Below, one piece after another: positions 43,001 to 47,444 of a DNA stretch of 64,000 nucleotides. This stretch comes from Neodontobutis hainanensis (taxonomy: Eukaryota > Chordata > Actinopteri > Gobiiformes > Odontobutidae), in the NCBI GenBank assembly GCA_024349245.1, contig JALDNG010000008.1, positions 4,103,501 to 4,167,500 of the forward strand, read 5' to 3'. A program made the position numbers and the translations under genes. Every line of letters starts with the position of its first letter. Within the stretch, counting starts at the first letter, position 1. Below the pieces are notes generated by a model, which was given only the letters and a program-made list of their open reading frames with translations, was not told where the DNA came from and searched no databases.

Positions 43001-46000
43001 AGGTAGTTTTTAGAACAAACTGTAATGAGCGGATCTAAAACTGAGGAGTTGAATATACAGTGTTGAATATACAGTGTTTATTGCACATATTGTTTTGCCT
43101 ATAGTTCAAACCTTAAATCATGGGCAAAAGAAATGTGTTTTAATTGAGCTTAGGTGAGTTCAGTGTGTTGGTCAGGCCATGTTCTAATGTGGCCCTTGGG
43201 GAAAATAATTGCCCACCCTTGCTCTATAGGAAGTCGATTTTGTGTTTAGCACTCTCTGTAATAACACAAATCTACGACCTTTGCAGTTTTTCTCAATACA
43301 TCATTAACCTTCCTTGAACTGATATCATAAAAAATCTGGCGTTTCTACTTCCTAGGTGTGAAACTGATAGAACCATGCCAGACTAGATTTGAAGCTGACC
43401 TTAAGCATTTGTGACAGAGATTTACAACCGCTGCAGCCCAATTGTCAGAAGCGATTAATGTTCACTTCTAAATTCTTGGGGCTTGGTTGTTTCTACGAGC
43501 CTCAGGACTGGTTAGCTACTAGTGTGGGGCCAAGGACAAATCGTTTGTGACACCATTTGCAAAGCACTCAATTGCAAGCCACCTCTTATTTTGTTTCTGT
43601 GTGTTATTGTGAGTTGGGATAAAGAGATGTAATTTAGCTGTGGGGGTTCCACTAGTTTGTGGTGCAATATATCATGTTAAGGAGCTGATAAATGGGCCAA
43701 CTATCTGGTCATAATGAAGCTATTAAGTTGTTTTTGGAGGTAATTTCTGTTTTATCATTTTTATTCATTTATTATTCCTTTGGGGAAATTCCTAGAGGGC
43801 AGCCACACCAGGGGTTGCACAGCATGTTTTATGATGTTGGTGGGGGAAACCGTAGTACCTGGAGACAACCCACCCGGGCACATGCAAACTCCACCCAGAA
43901 AGATCCCACCCTACCTGAGAGTCGGTTATTGAAAATTAAAGTATGAAGTAAATTTTATTTAGCCTTTTATTAAATGATTCTCAAAGTCTAACTTGTAGAA
44001 TTTGATATTAGCCCATTGAGTCTTAGGGATAACATTTACCTTTCATTCAGACATGGTCTGTCAGAAGATGAGTCTAGCCCAAAAGTTCCATAAAAAGTAG
44101 AAAGAAATAATCATAGCCAAAACATTGGAAAAATAGAACCAGCTGCTATCTTTGTGTAAAAAGAAAAAAAAAAGCTTTGAAGCAGACCACTACAAAGAGA
44201 GTGGTACCAGACAGGACACTTTGTTCTTTAAAAAAAAGAAACAGACTGAATGTGTGACACAATTCATGGTGGAAAAGCAAATGGTATGCAGTTCATAGAT
44301 GGATGTGTGTCCTGTGTGGACAAATGATGGAAGCCAGCTCTTCGACTCCCATCTCAAGCCTCTCTGTATATTTAATCTGTGCCATGTAAGCATTTTGCAA
44401 TGACTGAGAAAGATAAGCTTGTTCCAGATGAAAGATCTGTTACCCGCTGCGCTCTTCCTCATTTGTTAAAGACAGTCAGCTGTCACAATGCACTCGATGG
44501 AGGTATATCTTTAATTCAAGAGTAAACATGGCACATATTTTGGATTGATGAAACATGACAGTTTGAAAGCTGGACCAGGTAAGCGCATAAATAACTGCAA
44601 TTCTTACAAGACAGCTCTAACTTACTTACACAACTCGCATTTATCACCGAATTTCATCTGCGTCAAAGAAAACACCCATTCAGCTGTACTGTTTGAAATT
44701 ATTTTTAAACTTTTCACTTTTAAACAAATACAAATGGTTGATTTTTTTTTTTTTAAGTAAAATGTGGCCTTCACAACATCCTTGAATTCCTTTTACTAAC
44801 TGTAATGTGAAATTGATTTCCACACAAGAATATGCTCACGCCAATACCGTGTTGAAATAAGCTTGTGTTCAAAAGGAGGTTGGATTTGACATCAATATAT
44901 TTCACACATAGCCACCATTAAGGCAGCGGTGGTGTAAAGGTGATCCCATTCCACTTTCCTCGTCGATGCCATTTCCTGTCACATTAACCTTCCCTCACAG
45001 TGGGATGCATAATTCAAACGTTGACCGTGGATTGGAGACAAATGAAAGGGGATTGACCTTATCCAAGCGGGATCTCCTGTGCTTTTTTGCTGGGATCCAC
45101 AGGTCTGTGCTTATTGATTGTTATGCCAAGTGTAGGGCCATGGGGCTGTCTCATGGCTCCACTCCAATAACATCAAAATGAGCAGGTGACACAACACAGC
45201 CTTGCCGCCCAAAAGCAGCCAAGCAATTTAATTATGCCCCCTAGTGCGACATCTACATATATTCTGCCTATATTTATGCTTTTGCTTGACTCATCGACAT
45301 CTGTTTATCATTTTGTTCTATTTTTACACAGCTGGCTATAAAACTAATTAATCAGTTATGATTGCTACAAATATTATATTAACTGTATACAGGAACTAAC
45401 CTGTTGGAATCAGTCACAGTAAAAGCTACAATACCCTTTTCTCAACTCTAATTTTACAATCCCTCTTTCTTCACAGTGGGGATGAGACAGAAACCGATTC
45501 GGAGGTGGAGGACCGTGTGGATGGAGTTAAGTCTTGGCTTTCAAAGAACAAAGGCACTACCAAGACCTTGTCAGACGAGGGAAGTCTGAAGAGCACTAGG
45601 TCAGTTCTGTCACCCTTATGCATCATGACAGATAACCACAGTACATCCCGTTACTGTGATAACACTCCCAGCATTTCCAGGATTACCTGGGGCAGTTTGC
45701 TCCAGAAGGACGGGTATTTCCTATGATTAGGTGCCATTGCTCTCTTCCAGTAATCTGTTTAATGACAGGAGGCAGAATGGGAAGCGGCTGCTGTCAAATT
45801 TATTGAAGTGGCCCATGGCAAGTTGGCACGTCTGCTAAATGGTGCCTACCCTCAGTAATGTTGCTCTAGTCCCTGGCTGATTATCTCACTTACTGTGTAC
45901 TGTACATAACAGCAATTACCAAACGTATCATGAATCTGCCCTGGTCCCAAGGGCAAAATAAAAATAAGAATTTGACAATGTAACAACAAGGCCAAGTTCT

Positions 46001-47444
46001 TAAATCACTGTAGCACTTCATACTCTATTATATACATTGTAATATAAAATCTATGTAAAAAATGTTTTTGCCATCACAAGTGTCATTTTTCTTTAGATAT
46101 GCTGCAAATGCAGATGTTGCTGATGTAAAAGAAGGTAAGGACAAGGCTAATGAAGGAAGCAAAGATGTAAAAGATGTAGAGCCTATCCGATCAGTGTCAG
46201 TCATGAGTTCCTTGAGCTACAGGAAACGTTCCAACTTGAAAGACTCAATAGGAGGCACAGGTGACGAGAGCTCCCTTTTTAGCACTCTCAAGGAACAACT
46301 AGACACACCAGACCATGCTTCCATCCGCAAAGCCAAGTCCAAGTCTGGAGATCTCCAGGATGAATGGAAGAGGAACCAGGCACAAGAAGACTTGGATGAG
46401 AAAGGTTCAGTCATCTCCATGGCATATTCTGAAGCCACCAGCCGAGCCAGGAAGAGTTTTGAATCCCGTTGGACTTCCAAAAGCAGCCCTGAGTTTGACA
46501 AAGAATCCACGGTGTCCTCAGTCAGGATTTCCAACAGAAGAACAATGCTAGACTTGGACGATGACAACAAGTCGACCATTAGCAGTGTTAGCCGGACTAG
46601 TCCTCGATCTCTCCATCGCAGCTCCTCTTGGAAAGAAGACAGACGCAGCAGCTCACGGTTGTCTGTTGCACGCAGCTGTGGCCTCAGCGAGTTCGGCCTC
46701 CATGTCAACGATGATGATGATGATGCCCGCAGTGTTGCTTTCAGTGAAGGAGGCATGTCTGCATATAGTCCACGCTCCCTAAGTCGCAGTTTCTCAAACC
46801 CAGGCCAGTCTTCGACCACCGACAGTGCTCTGCCAGAGTTATCAGACATCAAGACCGTCACTCACCGCAACTATCTAGACCCTGACCTAGAGGCCGCAAT
46901 CAATGAAGTGCTAAGTTTTAAGCCCATTAAGTTCAAACGCAGCAAACTTGACGAGTCGAGTGAAGAGGAAGGGGTTGATAAGAAAAGATCTGGAACAGAG
47001 GAGAGCCGGAAGAAGGGGGATGATGATGGGATCGGCACATCCAGCTCTACTTTGGAGTACAGGAACCGGCCATCCAGCACTTTCAGCACCAGCAGCTCCC
47101 GAAGTCGCAGGGACAAAAAATCCAAGGTGTCTCTCTCTGATGACTCATCTTCCGATGATCGCCACAGCAGGAAGAGCTCCAGAGGAAAGAAGGGCAAGAA
47201 GTCTAAGAAGAGAGCAAAGAAGAAGCTCAGTGAGTCGGAGGATTCCTCTTCCTCCTCAGAGTCTTCGTCAGAGTCTTCCTCTGACTCGACGGTCTCGTAC
47301 CGCAGCTCCAGCAGTGTCAAAAGAGCCCCAACTAAAGGATCTGAAGAGGACAAGGAGTCGTCAAGCAAGAAGGACGGCAAGAAGAAGCAGAAGAAGGTGG
47401 ACAGTCTTGTAATGAAGTACCTGTACAAACCTGACAGCGACTGA
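1056..47444 (+). CDS. myo18a: Unconventional myosin XVIIIa (MYO18A-like, gamma-type architecture), long-tail isoform
   Basis: The 44 chained coding exons total 7,338 nt, about 2,445 residues; the first exon with the start codon is not identified. Counting from the first visible codon: proline-rich extension to about residue 278, linker to 340, motor about 400-1160, IQ-like neck about 1175-1202, head-rod junction DWPWWKLF near 1220, coiled coil about 1250-1940, conserved acidic segment to 1996, Ser/Lys-rich tail to the end. Nearly every motor and rod exon aligns with what I remember of human MYO18A, much more closely than with MYO18B. Class XVIII myosins are known as actin-binding proteins with little or no motor ATPase that co-assemble with myosin II. 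The gamma isoform of MYO18A is muscle-specific, lacks the PDZ domain and has extended ends, which fits here. No frameshift or in-frame stop occurs in any exon. Which teleost myo18a paralog this is cannot be settled here. Confidence 0.93.
1080..1701 (+). other. Intron of myo18a
   Basis: AT-rich sequence with an A(12) run near 1417-1428 and nothing else recognisable. It ends in the acceptor before 1702. Confidence 0.5.
1702..2511 (+). CDS. myo18a: myo18a exon: proline-rich N-terminal extension with seven PPxGFIPxPK repeats
   Basis: A 270-codon exon in phase 0 at both ends, with acceptor TTTGTATCCAG and donor GTACAC. The first half holds a basic/valine motif (KKVVRVVRRVVRRVVP, about 1843-1890) and an acidic Glu/Lys stretch. 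The second half (about 2150-2480) is seven imperfect copies of PPxGFIPxPK, mostly followed by a spacer such as PDPLA. This is a low-complexity, probably disordered region suited to binding SH3, WW or similar partners in the sarcomere; that role is inferred. A 251-codon open frame on the opposite strand is a by-product of the repeats. Confidence 0.8.
2512..3066 (+). other. Intron of myo18a
   Basis: Ordinary AT-rich intron with no recognisable element. Confidence 0.5.
3067..3147 (+). CDS. myo18a: myo18a linker exon (81 nt)
   Basis: Acceptor AATTAAAAG has a weak pyrimidine tract and the donor is GTACAT. The 27 codons are open in phase 0 and begin VKEASNCK, echoing the VK start of the microexon. 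It is Gln/Ser-rich with no known domain. Support is splice sites and frame only. Confidence 0.5.
3244..3282 (+). CDS. myo18a: myo18a linker exon (39 nt)
   Basis: Acceptor AACTGTCATCCAG and donor GTAATG bound 13 codons, APELIPTEEDHKR, in phase 0. It is the last exon before the retroelement. The 3' border is the least certain part. Confidence 0.45.
3371..3374 (+). repeat. Target-site duplication, left copy (CAGT)
   Basis: CAGT immediately precedes the TG of the left LTR and recurs directly after the CA of the right LTR. Confidence 0.8.
3375..5383 (+). repeat. 5' LTR of the retroelement
   Basis: Starts TGTAGCAG and ends CACTACA (TG...CA) and matches 13629-15631 almost base for base. Polyadenylation-type AATAAA signals lie at 4070-4075 and 5143-5148. 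The likely U3/R border is near the TTAAAA and CT-rich stretch at 4276-4330. The few differences from the right LTR are mainly 1-2-base indels clustered at 4325-4760. Confidence 0.95.
5384..7177 (+). other. Retroelement leader, with possible primer-binding site
   Basis: After the LTR comes a short T tract, then TGACGCCCCGCGTGAGCC (about 5397-5414). By eye this shares about 13 of 18 positions with a tRNA-Lys-type primer-binding site. The displacement from the LTR end and the mismatches make the assignment weak. The rest is long, AT-rich and non-coding apart from the hairpin repeats at 6175-6325. Confidence 0.45.
6175..6325 (+). repeat. Leader tandem repeat with hairpins
   Basis: A unit of about 51 nt starting GACTCACGAGAGTCTC occurs at 6177-6227 and 6228-6279, with a decayed third copy from 6280. 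Each good copy folds as a short hairpin with loop ACGA: stem GAGACTC/GAGTCTC at 6175-6192 and GACTC/GAGTC at 6228-6241. Their place between primer site and gag is where retroviral packaging or dimerisation signals lie, so such a role is possible. Confidence 0.6.
7178..9774 (+). pseudogene. Retroelement gag region, frame-broken
   Basis: Gag-like sequence is spread over different frames: 7178-7759, about 7600-8174, 8252 to about 8745, then another frame to about 9000, and 9154-9774. The second segment is a Gln/Glu/Lys-rich coiled coil. The third contains a capsid-like stretch (residues about 90-150 from 8252, around AYLRDIEFYLQRIPNV). The last segment is acidic and probably links gag to protease. 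Breaks near 7605, 8174-8252 and 8745 remove any continuous product. The hydrophobic first 40 residues at 7178 are T-rich and may not be translated. No CCHC zinc knuckle was seen. Confidence 0.75.
9825..10132 (+). pseudogene. Retropepsin-like domain 1
   Basis: An open frame from about 9825 to a stop just after 10097 carries LLDTAADISLIS (Asp codon at 9834), where aspartic proteases have D-T/S-G-A, so the glycine position reads alanine. The C-terminal retropepsin signature PLLIGKDILNRL lies at about 10066-10100. It is in a different frame from the preceding gag-like segment. Whether alanine abolishes activity is not known from sequence. Confidence 0.65.
10133..11275 (+). pseudogene. Retropepsin-like domain 2 and pol linker, reverse transcriptase deleted
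   Basis: A 380-codon open frame contains a second protease-like unit. WADKSAIS (about 10380-10410) stands where the catalytic D-T-G-A would be, and VYIGADMLVRLDAQVD (about 10595-10650) parallels the IGKDILNRL signature of domain 1. Further on it resembles the spacer before a reverse transcriptase, but at about 11175-11230 the sequence passes directly to an RNase H C-terminal motif (NDQADLMAKQG) in another frame. Fingers, palm and YxDD are absent, so a block of pol of the order of 1-1.5 kb has been lost. Confidence 0.65.
11190..11396 (+). pseudogene. RNase H C-terminal remnant
   Basis: NDQADLMAKQGALDG matches the conserved end of retroelement RNase H, where an Asn/Asp-Gln-Ala-Asp-x2-Ala-Lys pattern is typical. 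Only the last 20-30 residues of the domain survive, followed by a proline-rich linker that leads towards integrase. Confidence 0.6.
11486..12788 (+). pseudogene. Retroelement integrase, two frame breaks
   Basis: The 279-codon segment to 12325 has an HHCC zinc-binding module (AHDAPVAGHRG... GCLVCCQ) and a full catalytic triad: Asp in QIDWMGP, Asp codon 12071 in DSDRGTHF and Glu codon 12179 in SSGQVERANR. There are exactly 35 residues between the second Asp and the Glu. The frame breaks near 12300; the continuation (FELMTGRQMTLPLHLLY) runs in another frame to about 12630, where a second break leads to the C-terminal chromo/GPY-like segment ending at 12788. The fold is recognisable, but no continuous product exists. 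Confidence 0.85.
12789..13617 (+). other. Retroelement 3' non-coding region
   Basis: No env-like or other open frame of note; AT-rich with many stops in all frames. Confidence 0.6.
13618..13626 (+). other. Polypurine tract
   Basis: GAAAGGGGG followed by AC sits immediately before the TG of the right LTR, the expected plus-strand primer position. Confidence 0.8.
13629..15631 (+). repeat. 3' LTR of the retroelement
   Basis: Second copy of the LTR, 2,003 bp against 2,009 bp. Differences I counted: a T-run indel near 13830, two substitutions near 14252-14256, a 2-base indel near 14580, single-base indels near 14630, 14646, 14704 and 14923, a shuffled CGG/CAC stretch near 14990, and one substitution near 15197. 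AATAAA lies at 15391-15396. Confidence 0.95.
15632..15635 (+). repeat. Target-site duplication, right copy (CAGT)
   Basis: CAGT directly follows the terminal CA of the right LTR and matches the left flank. Confidence 0.8.
15636..16726 (+). other. Intron of myo18a after the retroelement
   Basis: T-rich intron sequence. It contains a decayed dispersed repeat at about 16355-16470 described separately. No coding evidence. Confidence 0.5.
16355..16470. repeat. Dispersed teleost repeat, copy 1
   Basis: A stretch with TTTATTATCCCC, GGGGAAATT, CAGCATGTTTT and GTGGGGGAAACC in this order resembles 43755-43920, so the two are decayed copies of one interspersed family. Confidence 0.5.
16727..16783 (+). 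CDS. myo18a: myo18a linker exon (57 nt)
   Basis: A strong acceptor (TTTTTCCAG) and donor GTCTGG enclose 19 codons, SKPAEDPVAILQAAHSAAK, in phase 0. It joins to GKTEEQ of the next exon. Confidence 0.7.
16784..17221 (+). other. Intron of myo18a
   Basis: No recognisable feature. Confidence 0.5.
17222..17309 (+). CDS. myo18a: myo18a exon: start of the region shared by all MYO18A isoforms
   Basis: Encodes TEEQITAEKAWYNTEKVWLV, matching the SH3-like pre-motor segment of MYO18A. Acceptor TAACAG, donor GTAAGT, ends in phase 1. Confidence 0.93.
17570..17676 (+). CDS. myo18a: myo18a exon: pre-motor SH3-like segment
   Basis: Completes the split Ala codon and ends LLDVDEDDVEK, a near-exact MYO18A match; donor GTACTT. 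Confidence 0.93.
17763..17939 (+). CDS. myo18a: myo18a exon: motor N-terminus
   Basis: ANPPLFDRVEDLASLQYLNE through SMYSEK, the first motor block; 59 codons, phase 0, donor GTAGGC. The exon is separated from the previous one by a short 86-nt intron. Confidence 0.95.
18041..18251 (+). CDS. myo18a: myo18a exon: motor P-loop
   Basis: Carries the P-loop GKSGSGKTT (conventional myosins GESGAGKT). The 3' end is ambiguous. A donor after 18251 (GTAGGT) paired with the acceptor before 18327 keeps the family length. A donor after 18255 (GTGACA) paired with the acceptor before 18330 adds one residue and also stays in frame. Confidence 0.9.
18327..18469 (+). CDS. myo18a: myo18a exon: motor switch I
   Basis: EKWQAVYTALEAFGN through switch I NGNASRFSHI (conventional NNNSSRFGK), ending SASIQ; donor GTGCAA. 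Confidence 0.93.
18557..18657 (+). CDS. myo18a: myo18a motor exon
   Basis: TMLLEKARVTRRPEGES, the segment after switch I; ends in phase 2 at a split Arg codon, donor GTCAGA. Confidence 0.93.
18794..18857 (+). CDS. myo18a: myo18a motor exon
   Basis: TELHLNHFSEHNAFGI; acceptor CCAATAG, donor GTAAGT, 64 nt. Confidence 0.93.
18951..19095 (+). CDS. myo18a: myo18a motor exon
   Basis: AEDKQRASQQFSKLQAAMKV through LGAGGATK; ends in phase 1, donor GTAAGA. Confidence 0.95.
19096..20943 (+). other. Intron of myo18a (1.85 kb)
   Basis: AT-rich with T and A runs near 20540-20660. No repeat family or coding exon recognised. Confidence 0.5.
20944..21114 (+). CDS. myo18a: myo18a motor exon
   Basis: [20 protein letters not shown] through the variable loop ending in ENGTADA; the loop is less conserved than the rest. 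Ends in phase 1, donor GTAAAC. Confidence 0.93.
21115..21860 (+). other. Intron of myo18a
   Basis: Nothing recognisable beyond ordinary intron sequence. Confidence 0.5.
21861..21951 (+). CDS. myo18a: myo18a motor exon
   Basis: GSKATAMECLEAMASGLYSE through ISMINR; acceptor CTCATCAG, donor GTTAGT, ends in phase 2. Confidence 0.95.
22032..22224 (+). CDS. myo18a: myo18a exon: motor switch II, with GC donor
   Basis: Switch II reads DTPGSQNP, where MYO18A as I recall it has DTPGFQNP and conventional myosins have a DIxGFE core. The exon ends ELERYKE. The only donor that preserves the family sequence is GCAAGT, so the following intron is GC-AG. Confidence 0.95.
22225..23687 (+). other. GC-AG intron of myo18a (1.46 kb)
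   Basis: Begins GCAAGT and ends CCTGCAG. No repeat family recognised. Confidence 0.75.
23688..23774 (+). CDS. myo18a: myo18a motor exon
   Basis: ENIELVLDDTEPSTS through ASSQAL, 29 codons in phase 0; donor GTAAGC. Confidence 0.95.
23775..25043 (+). other. Intron of myo18a (1.27 kb)
   Basis: Ordinary intron. Two telomere-like hexamers at about 24948-24962 are too few to matter. Confidence 0.5.
25044..25182 (+). CDS. myo18a: myo18a motor exon
   Basis: RTDEARGLLWLMEEEV through RLFSYYGPAEGESK; ends in phase 1, donor GTGAGT. Confidence 0.95.
25434..25593 (+). CDS. myo18a: myo18a motor exon
   Basis: HHFLLGHSHGTDWVEYDVRG through NLLQDSQ; ends in phase 2 with donor GTAAAA inside a Lys codon. Confidence 0.95.
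25679..25865 (+). CDS. myo18a: myo18a motor exon (loop 2 region)
   Basis: Includes GATVLSGSIAGLEG and SLRRATSMRKTF, a basic actin-facing segment, ending SLCIQIKLQV; donor GTGAGA. Confidence 0.95.
25866..26353 (+). other. Intron of myo18a
   Basis: AT-rich intron with nothing recognisable. Confidence 0.5.
26354..26579 (+). CDS. myo18a: myo18a motor exon
   Basis: DALLDMVRRSRIHFVHCILP through LRAQLRGSKLLDALRIYRQ, the actin-binding cleft and relay segment; ends in phase 1. Confidence 0.95.
26724..26833 (+). CDS. myo18a: myo18a motor exon
   Basis: [20 protein letters not shown] through YIVKDEKR; donor GTAAGT. Confidence 0.95.
26834..27706 (+). other. Intron of myo18a
   Basis: No recognisable feature. 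Confidence 0.5.
27707..27772 (+). CDS. myo18a: myo18a exon: converter region
   Basis: AVEELLESLDLDKSSYHMG, 22 codons in phase 0; donor GTAAGT. Confidence 0.95.
27773..29600 (+). other. Intron of myo18a (1.83 kb)
   Basis: Contains a T(18) run near 29002-29020; otherwise no recognisable element. Confidence 0.5.
29601..29729 (+). CDS. myo18a: myo18a exon: end of motor and IQ-like neck
   Basis: LFFRAGTLAKLEEQRDEQ ends the converter. The IQ-like motif ILFQAASRGYLARQAFKKRK would bind one light chain. Phase 0, donor GTATTG. Confidence 0.95.
29730..32501 (+). other. Intron of myo18a (2.77 kb)
   Basis: A long intron at the neck/rod boundary. AT-rich, with no repeat family or exon recognised. Confidence 0.5.
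32502..32645 (+). CDS. myo18a: myo18a exon: head-rod junction
   Basis: CVQKNIKKNHGVKDWPWWKL, the invariant WPWWKLF junction, ending EEQMKSKD; acceptor AGTATAG, donor GTGAGG. Confidence 0.95.
32742..32831 (+). CDS. myo18a: myo18a rod exon
   Basis: EEIQQVKVKLEKVEKERNEL, start of the coiled coil; 30 codons, donor GTGAGT. Confidence 0.95.
33088..33207 (+). CDS. myo18a: myo18a rod exon, with GC donor
   Basis: ISDLQAELADERSTSES through KDIKDLQ, 40 codons. The family sequence continues directly into VKFDTMKK at 33300, so the donor must be GCACGG, making a 92-nt GC-AG intron. Confidence 0.9.
33300..33411 (+). CDS. myo18a: myo18a rod exon
   Basis: VKFDTMKKQLEVQEIEVMEA through the acidic LDDDDA; ends in phase 1, donor GTCAGT. 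Confidence 0.93.
33412..34522 (+). other. Intron of myo18a
   Basis: No recognisable feature. Confidence 0.5.
34523..34650 (+). CDS. myo18a: myo18a rod exon, with GC donor
   Basis: GEWRIKYNRAIREMEFTKKK through KRHLERR. The next exon begins LADLQ, as in the family, so the donor is GCAAGA. Confidence 0.95.
34770..34924 (+). CDS. myo18a: myo18a rod exon
   Basis: LADLQTDHEDVQRSVQQLKK through HDLEKKQR; ends in phase 2, donor GTCAGT. Confidence 0.95.
34925..35823 (+). other. Intron of myo18a
   Basis: Holds a dense palindromic octamer cluster at 35561-35605 (separate entry). Confidence 0.5.
35561..35605. promoter_or_regulatory. Palindromic cluster of octamer (ATGCAAAT) motifs
   Basis: ATCACATGTGAT (35561-35572) and ATGCAAATTTGCAT (35571-35584) are perfect overlapping palindromes. 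A third ATGCAAAT is at 35591-35598, and GTGAT at 35601-35605 closes the array. The octamer is the POU-factor site. An enhancer role is possible but rests on motif content alone. Confidence 0.35.
35824..35947 (+). CDS. myo18a: myo18a rod exon
   Basis: FDLEQNQTQAEVQREKSQKE through MFNLRQQLQ; donor GTAAGC. Confidence 0.95.
36069..36269 (+). CDS. myo18a: myo18a rod exon
   Basis: AELQDISSQESKDEASQAKV through GTIQMLEQ, the best-conserved coiled-coil block; 67 codons. Confidence 0.96.
36446..36556 (+). CDS. myo18a: myo18a rod exon
   Basis: AKLRLEMEMERQRQTHSKDI through RRSCSKK, 37 codons in phase 0. Confidence 0.96.
36760..36864 (+). CDS. myo18a: myo18a rod exon
   Basis: [20 protein letters not shown] through NAQDQ, 35 codons. 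Confidence 0.96.
37038..37184 (+). CDS. myo18a: myo18a rod exon
   Basis: EKRLRKDLKRTKVLLADAQI through REIAQLKNQ, 49 codons, donor GTACGT. Confidence 0.96.
37413..37526 (+). CDS. myo18a: myo18a rod exon
   Basis: LEESEFTSAAAVKARKSMEL through IAKTKLS, 38 codons, donor GTGAGT. Confidence 0.96.
37527..38242 (+). other. Intron of myo18a
   Basis: Contains an imperfect inverted repeat at 38051-38079 around two CCAATTG/CAATTGG arms; otherwise nothing recognisable. Confidence 0.4.
38243..38359 (+). CDS. myo18a: myo18a rod exon
   Basis: LEEQVSRLQREKNDLQSRME through KHKAAVGQ, 39 codons. Confidence 0.96.
38671..38754 (+). CDS. myo18a: myo18a rod exon
   Basis: SARDLSQISDLQSQLEEATK through EIQEK, 28 codons. 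Confidence 0.96.
38755..40110 (+). other. Intron of myo18a (1.36 kb)
   Basis: No recognisable feature; AT-rich in the middle. Confidence 0.5.
40111..40248 (+). CDS. myo18a: myo18a rod exon
   Basis: LHILQSQLEFQEHSMVEKSL through TQIKRLE, 46 codons; includes the conserved SLVSRQEAKIRELE. Confidence 0.96.
40399..40584 (+). CDS. myo18a: myo18a rod exon
   Basis: TLVTRLKENLEKMTEERNQR through EASRKKHEL, 62 codons. Confidence 0.96.
40657..40796 (+). CDS. myo18a: myo18a rod exon
   Basis: EMDIQSLEAANQSLQVDLKL through DDNDDLIN; ends in phase 2, donor GTGAAG. Confidence 0.96.
41216..41260 (+). CDS. myo18a: myo18a exon: end of rod
   Basis: SLQDMVTKYQKRKNK, the conserved end of the coiled coil; 45 nt, donor GTGAGA. 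Confidence 0.93.
42791..43221. mobile_element. Non-autonomous hAT-type DNA transposon (431 bp)
   Basis: Begins CAGTGATGGGCAAACT and ends TTGCCCACCCTTG. The ends are inverted repeats (CAGTGATGGGCAA against CAAGGGTGGGCAA), and a perfect 8-bp duplication CTCTATAG flanks it at 42783-42790 and 43222-43229. Both the ends and the 8-bp duplication are typical of hAT/Charlie-like elements. It has no transposase frame, so it needs one supplied in trans. Confidence 0.88.
43755..43920. repeat. Dispersed teleost repeat, copy 2
   Basis: Shares GGGGAAATT, CAGCATGTTTT and GTGGGGGAAACC in the same order as 16355-16470 and continues with CCTGGAGACAACCCACCCGG and a CATGCAAACTCCACCCAGAA segment. Confidence 0.5.
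45477..45599 (+). CDS. myo18a: myo18a exon: conserved acidic tail segment and isoform branch point
   Basis: DSEVEDRVDGVKSWLSKNKG is nearly identical to the MYO18A tail, ending SDEGSLKST with a split AG|N codon. This phase-2 donor (GTCAGT) can join either the long tail exon at 46097 or the short exon at 49210, both in frame. Reading through the donor instead gives about 42 codons before a stop. Confidence 0.94.
46097..47444 (+). CDS. myo18a: myo18a last exon, long form: Ser/Lys/Arg-rich tail
   Basis: A single 1,348-nt exon, acceptor TTTCTTTAG, stop TGA at 47442-47444. It encodes 449 residues rich in Ser, Arg, Lys and Asp, with several SxxSRS-like phosphorylatable runs, an Asp run (VNDDDDDARS), the ordered-looking LDPDLEAAINEVLSFKPIKF, a long Lys/Ser repeat stretch and a final VMKYLYKPDSD. 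From memory MYO18B also ends in a Met-Lys-x-Tyr-Leu-type motif after a Ser-rich run, so this is probably an old MYO18 tail lacking in the short MYO18A isoforms. Long opposite-strand open frames here are shadows. Confidence 0.93.

Larger units (their letters stand above)
41261..45476 (+). other. Intron of myo18a (4.2 kb), repeat-bearing
   Basis: Carries a CTG run near 41693-41705, a complete hAT-type element at 42791-43221 and a dispersed repeat at 43755-43920. No exon recognised. Confidence 0.6.

Noticed and set aside
45600..45725. Read-through of about 42 codons past the donor at 45599
   Set aside because: Frame is open by chance. The donor is good, and two real terminal exons follow in frame.
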